Shown in pieces: positions 41,590 through 44,505 of a DNA stretch of 44,505 nucleotides. The notes under the pieces were generated by a model, which saw only the letters and a list, made by a program, of their open reading frames with translations, made no database searches and was not told where the DNA came from. Numbering within the stretch: position 1 is the first letter of the stretch; each line of letters begins with the position of its first letter. Source of the DNA: Candidatus Azobacteroides sp. (GTDB lineage: Bacteria; Bacteroidota; Bacteroidia; Bacteroidales; WRGA01); assembly GCA_009787405.1 (NCBI GenBank), contig WRGA01000110.1, forward strand, positions 1-44,505, read 5' to 3'. The translations under genes were made by a program, and so were the position numbers.

Positions 41590-42807
41590 TTATCGGATGA
41601 TAAATCCGGCTGTTTTTAAATCATTCCAATACCCGGGATACGATTTTGACACCACGCCGGGATCGGCAATATGAATGCTTTTTGTTTTTAATGCGATCGG
41701 TGCGAAAGCCATGGCCATGCGGTGATCTTCATACGTCCGGATAACCGGATCGTTTTCCGGATCGCAGCGTTCGCCGTTCCATGATAATGTTCCGGGTTCA
41801 GAATCGTTCAATAGATACCCTGTTCTTTTCAATTCGGTTTTCAAGGCGGCAATGCGGTCCGTTTCTTTAATCCGGAGGCTTTGAAGTCCCGTAAATTTGA
41901 ACGGAATATTCAGAAATGCACACGTTATCGCTGCCGTTTGTGCCAAGTCGGGCTGTTCGACAAAGTTATATTCCGCTTCGGAGCAAATTTCCCCCGTTTT
42001 TTGCAACCGGACGCCTTCCGGCAGAAAAATAGTTTTTATACCCAAATTTTTGAAAATACGCGCGACTTCGGCATCTCCCTGACAGCTCCCCGAATGCAGC
42101 CCCGACAGTTCTATTTCGGCATTTTCCGATAATGCGGCGATTTCGTACCAATAAGATGCCGCCGACCAGTCAGACTCCACTTTAACCCGTTCGGGCCGGT
42201 AAGATTGCGCCGGAACGTCGATGGAATTGCCGGTACAGATCGATTTTATTCCGAATTTTTCCATCAGTTTCAGGGTCATCAGAATATACGGCTTTGAAAT
42301 CACGCTGCCTGTCAGATTGATTTTCAACCCTTTTTCCATCGTGGGGGCAATCATGAGTAAAGCGGAAATATATTGAGAACTGACGCTTCCGTCCAAATCG
42401 ATGCTGCCTCCCTGTAACGAACTTCCGTATATTTTCAGCGGAGGATATCCTTCTTTTTCCGCATATTCGATTTTTGCACCCAACGAATTTAGGGCATCGA
42501 CCAGTATTTTAATCGGTCGTTGTTTCATCCTTTCCGTACCGGTGATTTGCCATTCTCCCACAATTTTGGAAAGAAAAGCCGTTAAAAAACGCATGGCTGT
42601 TCCGGCTGCTTTGACGTCGAATATCCGGTTGTCGGACCTCAGTGCGGCCGCCATGACATTCGTATCGTCACAATCCGCCAAATTTTCGATTTCATAAGGG
42701 CTGTAACTCAATGCGTTGATAATCAGCATTCGATTGCTGATGCTTTTGGAAGCGGGAAGATGTATATTGGTTTTAATGGTATGATTCGGTGCGAAAACGG
42801 TTATCAT
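41590..42807 (-). CDS. aroA: 3-phosphoshikimate 1-carboxyvinyltransferase (EPSP synthase)
   Basis: AroA adds enolpyruvate from PEP to shikimate 3-phosphate in aromatic amino acid synthesis. Conserved sites include LPASKSISNRMLIINAL (substrate Lys and Ser), AGTAMRFLTAFLS, GSVSSQYISALLM, and near the end LRIKETDRIAALKTEL and DHRMAMAFAP. At 405 residues from the ATG at 42807 it is slightly short, as usual for the Bacteroidota form. The LPASKSISN opening falls at residue 16 from this start; an in-frame ATG 54 bp upstream would add an unconserved hydrophobic stretch. Confidence 0.93.
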   Translation of the reverse strand: MITVFAPNHTIKTNIHLPASKSISNRMLIINALSYSPYEIENLADCDDTNVMAAALRSDNRIFDVKAAGTAMRFLTAFLSKIVGEWQITGTERMKQRPIKILVDALNSLGAKIEYAEKEGYPPLKIYGSSLQGGSIDLDGSVSSQYISALLMIAPTMEKGLKINLTGSVISKPYILMTLKLMEKFGIKSICTGNSIDVPAQSYRPERVKVESDWSAASYWYEIAALSENAEIELSGLHSGSCQGDAEVARIFKNLGIKTIFLPEGVRLQKTGEICSEAEYNFVEQPDLAQTAAITCAFLNIPFKFTGLQSLRIKETDRIAALKTELKRTGYLLNDSEPGTLSWNGERCDPENDPVIRTYEDHRMAMAFAPIALKTKSIHIADPGVVSKSYPGYWNDLKTAGFIIR

Positions 42808-43151
42808 AAGTAAAAAATAAAATATTTTCGTATGAAAAGGACCGGTTGCAAAAATAGTCATAAACTTGATATTAGGCTACTTTTAGAACAGGAAAGTTAT
42901 ATCGCACGCAAGAGGTTGTTAAGAGTAGTTAAATAGTAAAAGCAGCCGGCTGCCCCCTGACTCTTAGCCCTTATTTTCAAAAGTACCCTTAGCAGCTCCG
43001 CCGTAGCGAATATCTATTTGTATATAAGAAAATTAACATTATCGTCTATTTTAAATGAATCATTTTCAATGATATTGACAAAAAAGGAATTAGTAAGTTG
43101 GTATAGATATTAAATCATTTCTTTTCGCCATTAATAAAAATAAAAAGTATT
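42808..43151. other. Gap with a hairpin and a half palindromic element
   Basis: Between aroA and the toxin gene lies a hairpin with outer arms TTAAGAGT / ACTCTTA and an inner perfect palindrome GCAGCCGGCTGC (42942-42953). Then follows a stretch (about 42965-43000, CCTTATTTTCAAAAGTACCC) resembling the left inner arm of the element at 20861-21205. The remainder is AT-rich with no gene. Confidence 0.45.
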
Positions 43152-43430
43152 CTATTTATCATTATAATGCCCTTCAACAGAAAGAATCACAACCGTCACC
43201 ACATGATCATGAATTTGATAAACAAGCCGATGTTTTACCGTAATCCTGCGCGAATAACAACCGGCAAGTTCACCGGTCAATTGTTCCGGCTTTCCGGTTC
43301 CCGTTTTCGGGTGCTCTTGTAATTCAATCAGCAGTTTGTACAATTTATTGATAACAACCTTGTCACCCGCTTTTATCAAAGCTTTTACATCTTGGTCGGC
43401 TTCGGGAGTATATTGTATTGTATATTTCAT
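43152..43430 (-). CDS. YoeB/Txe-family mRNA interferase toxin
   Basis: A 92-residue RelE-superfamily toxin of the Txe/YoeB branch, which cleaves mRNA on the ribosome. Typical marks are IQYTPEADQDVKALIKAGDK at the start, KTGTGKPEQLTGELAGCYSR and RITVKHRLVYQIHDHVVTVV with the conserved Arg/His residues, and the C-terminal VEGHYNDK, whose HY is a YoeB hallmark. I chose the ATG at 43430, which overlaps the antitoxin stop by 4 bp. The toxin follows the antitoxin, as is standard. Confidence 0.92.
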   Translation of the reverse strand: MKYTIQYTPEADQDVKALIKAGDKVVINKLYKLLIELQEHPKTGTGKPEQLTGELAGCYSRRITVKHRLVYQIHDHVVTVVILSVEGHYNDK

Positions 43431-43687
43431 AAACCAAGCCACTTCCTGATATCATCATTTGACTCCAGTGTCTTCACATTTCCTTCTTGTGCGCTTTTTA
43501 CGGATTTTTTAATTCGGGCGACGGCCGACTGAGAAAAATAGGTGTCGCCGGTTTCAAGCGGAGTAATGACAAAAGCGTCCGTCTTCCTGCGGATAACGAT
43601 TTGCATACCTTCTCTTGCCAAATCCAAAAATTCCTTCTGCCGGTCGCGGAACTGGCGGGTAGTTACTTCCAATATCGAGGTAGTCAT
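43427..43687 (-). CDS. YefM/Phd-family antitoxin
   Basis: An 86-residue antitoxin that neutralises the downstream YoeB-like toxin and represses its own promoter. The N-terminal Phd/YefM DNA-binding fold is visible as ILEVTTRQFRDRQKEFLDLA and GMQIVIRRKTDAFVITPLE. The C-terminal acidic/basic tail (VKSAQEGNVKTLESNDDIRK) should wrap the toxin. I chose the ATG at 43687 (an adjacent ATG lies at 43690); a perfect palindrome ends 12 bp upstream. Confidence 0.88.
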   Translation of the reverse strand: MTTSILEVTTRQFRDRQKEFLDLAREGMQIVIRRKTDAFVITPLETGDTYFSQSAVARIKKSVKSAQEGNVKTLESNDDIRKWLGL

Positions 43688-43698
43688 CATATTTCTTA

Positions 43699-43721
43699 TT
43701 TGGTACAAATTTTGTACCAAA
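43699..43721. promoter_or_regulatory. Palindromic operator of the toxin-antitoxin operon
   Basis: TTTGGTACAAA (43699-43709) and TTTGTACCAAA (43711-43721) are perfect inverse copies around a single T, just upstream of the antitoxin ATG. YefM antitoxins bind short palindromes at this place (known sites centre on TGTACA), and GTACAAA/TTTGTAC fits that kind of site. It probably overlaps the promoter. Confidence 0.75.
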
Positions 43722-44098
43722 AATACAACTAAATTCCGGGATAACAAAATAAGGCATTGTCTTTCTATCGATATTTTGTCCCCGGCGAGACTGTTTCATC
43801 TAGCAATGAAAAAATGAGGGAATGAGGTTGGTGTATGTGTTGTAATTTATTGCTACTAAGGTTATTATGTTTTAAAAATAAAGTTTCCGCCACAACGGAC
43901 ATGTTGTCCGTCTGCCTGTTTATTCAAAAGAACTTGCAGTCCGGCTTTTACAAAATACCTTATTTAAAAACAGATTTCTATTTTTAATTGAAACGTATTC
44001 TTTTTATCGGACAAAATTATCTGCTTCTCATGCCCCTCCCTCGTTCGCACGGTTTCCGATAAATCGGAATCAGTGCGAGCTAAAGACGGTTACGCAAA
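43722..44098. other. Repeat-derived non-coding region
   Basis: This holds a decayed piece of the long palindromic repeat (43755-43792, with CTATCGATATTTTGTCCCCG and GCGAGAC). Then comes a stretch (43815-43890) like the right inner arm of the element at 20861-21205, and near 44040-44075 a short CGATAAATCGGAAT sequence shared with 20800-20813. There is no gene. Confidence 0.5.
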
Positions 44099-44410
44099 TT
44101 ACTCTGTTTCTTTGATTAATTTTTCTATTTTAGTAATAAATTGATTGGCAGGCTCAAGAAGCGGTTTAATATCAGCTTCATCAATGCTAATCCAGTCCTC
44201 GTAATCTCCCGATTGACGCAAATTAAATAAATGATTGTACATTTTACCAAACGATTTTTCAATTTTACCATCTTTTATATAATGCAATCCCAACGATGTT
44301 TTCACGCCATTATGTGTATGAGTTTTACAGCCGTCATTTATAAGCAAAGCTGTTACCGCATAGTAACAAGCATAATACAATCTGTTAACCGCTGTTCTAT
44401 AAAATTTATT
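44099..44410 (-). pseudogene. HEPN-domain protein, 5' end cut off by a repeat
   Basis: The readable part starts NKFYRTAVNRLYYACYYAVT, the core helix of HEPN domains, followed by KTHTHNGVKTSLGLHYIKDG and LFNLRQSGDYEDW, which also match the family. HEPN proteins are often RNase toxins paired with a nucleotidyltransferase (MNT) antitoxin. About 30 N-terminal residues and any start codon are missing: at 44411 the sequence turns into the long palindromic repeat. No MNT partner is seen on the downstream side (below 44099). The gene is probably dead, or a short form starts at the TTG at 44380. Confidence 0.75.
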
Positions 44411-44505
44411 ATGATTATCGGATGTTATACCCGGATATTCCCACAGGTTGAATGTAAAAAATGTGTCAATGTTTCAAAAAAATATTCGTTCTTTTTGTCC
44501 CGCCG
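44411..44505. repeat. Long palindromic repeat, copy D (left arm only)
   Basis: ATGATTATCGGATGTTATAC and the following 75 bases match the left arm of copy B closely, up to the GTCCCG unit where the window ends. It has cut into the HEPN gene. Confidence 0.88.

Overview
The window looks like part of a Bacteroidota (probably Bacteroidales) chromosome. The evidence is a Gram-negative gene set (kdsB for LPS Kdo, murB, lipoproteins), a PorW/SprE-type type IX secretion lipoprotein, a DUF5606 protein, a grasp-with-spasm RiPP locus, no clear Shine-Dalgarno usage, and several upstream boxes fitting the Bacteroidota -7 consensus TAnnTTTG. No rRNA, tRNA or CRISPR array was recognised. Both window ends lie inside copies of one long palindromic repeat, so this may be an assembly contig that broke at repeats.

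Layout. 0.2-4.5 kb: a tight minus-strand operon pyrE - SRPBCC protein - argH - murB - MBL hydrolase. 4.9-5.8 kb: gcvH-purE on plus. 5.9-7.9 kb: cbpM-cbpA and a sigma-70-family factor on minus. 8.2-10.3 kb: nfeD-like protease and kdsB on plus. 10.4-17.2 kb: CPBP protease, DUF5606 protein, a secreted unknown and metH. 36.2-42.8 kb: porW/sprE-like gene, a zinc/manganese-type ABC permease, a small membrane protein and aroA. These housekeeping genes are intact.

The accessory island (about 17.5-36.2 kb) is the interesting part. It starts with a secreted retropepsin-like protease and a secreted S41 protease. Two RiPP (ribosomally made, modified peptide) cassettes follow in tandem. Cassette 1 has a divergent HTH regulator, a 53-residue double-glycine precursor, a radical SAM/SPASM maturase resembling the three-residue-cyclophane (FxsB/triceptide) enzymes, a secreted alpha/beta hydrolase, a DUF6734-like protein, an unknown protein, and the first ~88 residues of a C39 peptidase. 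Cassette 2 has another divergent HTH regulator, a 57-residue double-glycine precursor, a grasp-with-spasm ATP-grasp/SPASM pair, a Tiki/EreA-like lipoprotein, a DUF6734-like protein with a PqqD-like tail, a C39-peptidase ABC exporter and an HlyD adaptor. Both precursors end their leaders in KGG followed by Tyr, and in both a strong hairpin separates precursor from maturase. A 208-bp duplicated fragment at 20.58-20.79 kb is the ghost of a third cassette.

Much of the export and regulatory equipment is broken. Both HTH genes, HlyD and a small gene in cassette 2 each carry what looks like a single-base deletion. The exporter has lost most of its ATPase domain, one C39 copy is truncated, and a palindromic sequence sits in frame inside the other. 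The precursors and maturases are intact. The island therefore looks like a modular RiPP array grown by duplication, now decaying or relying on an exporter elsewhere, unless the single-base deletions are assembly errors.

The right end (43.1-44.5 kb) holds a YefM/YoeB-type toxin-antitoxin pair with a perfect palindromic operator candidate, and a HEPN-domain gene cut off by a repeat copy.
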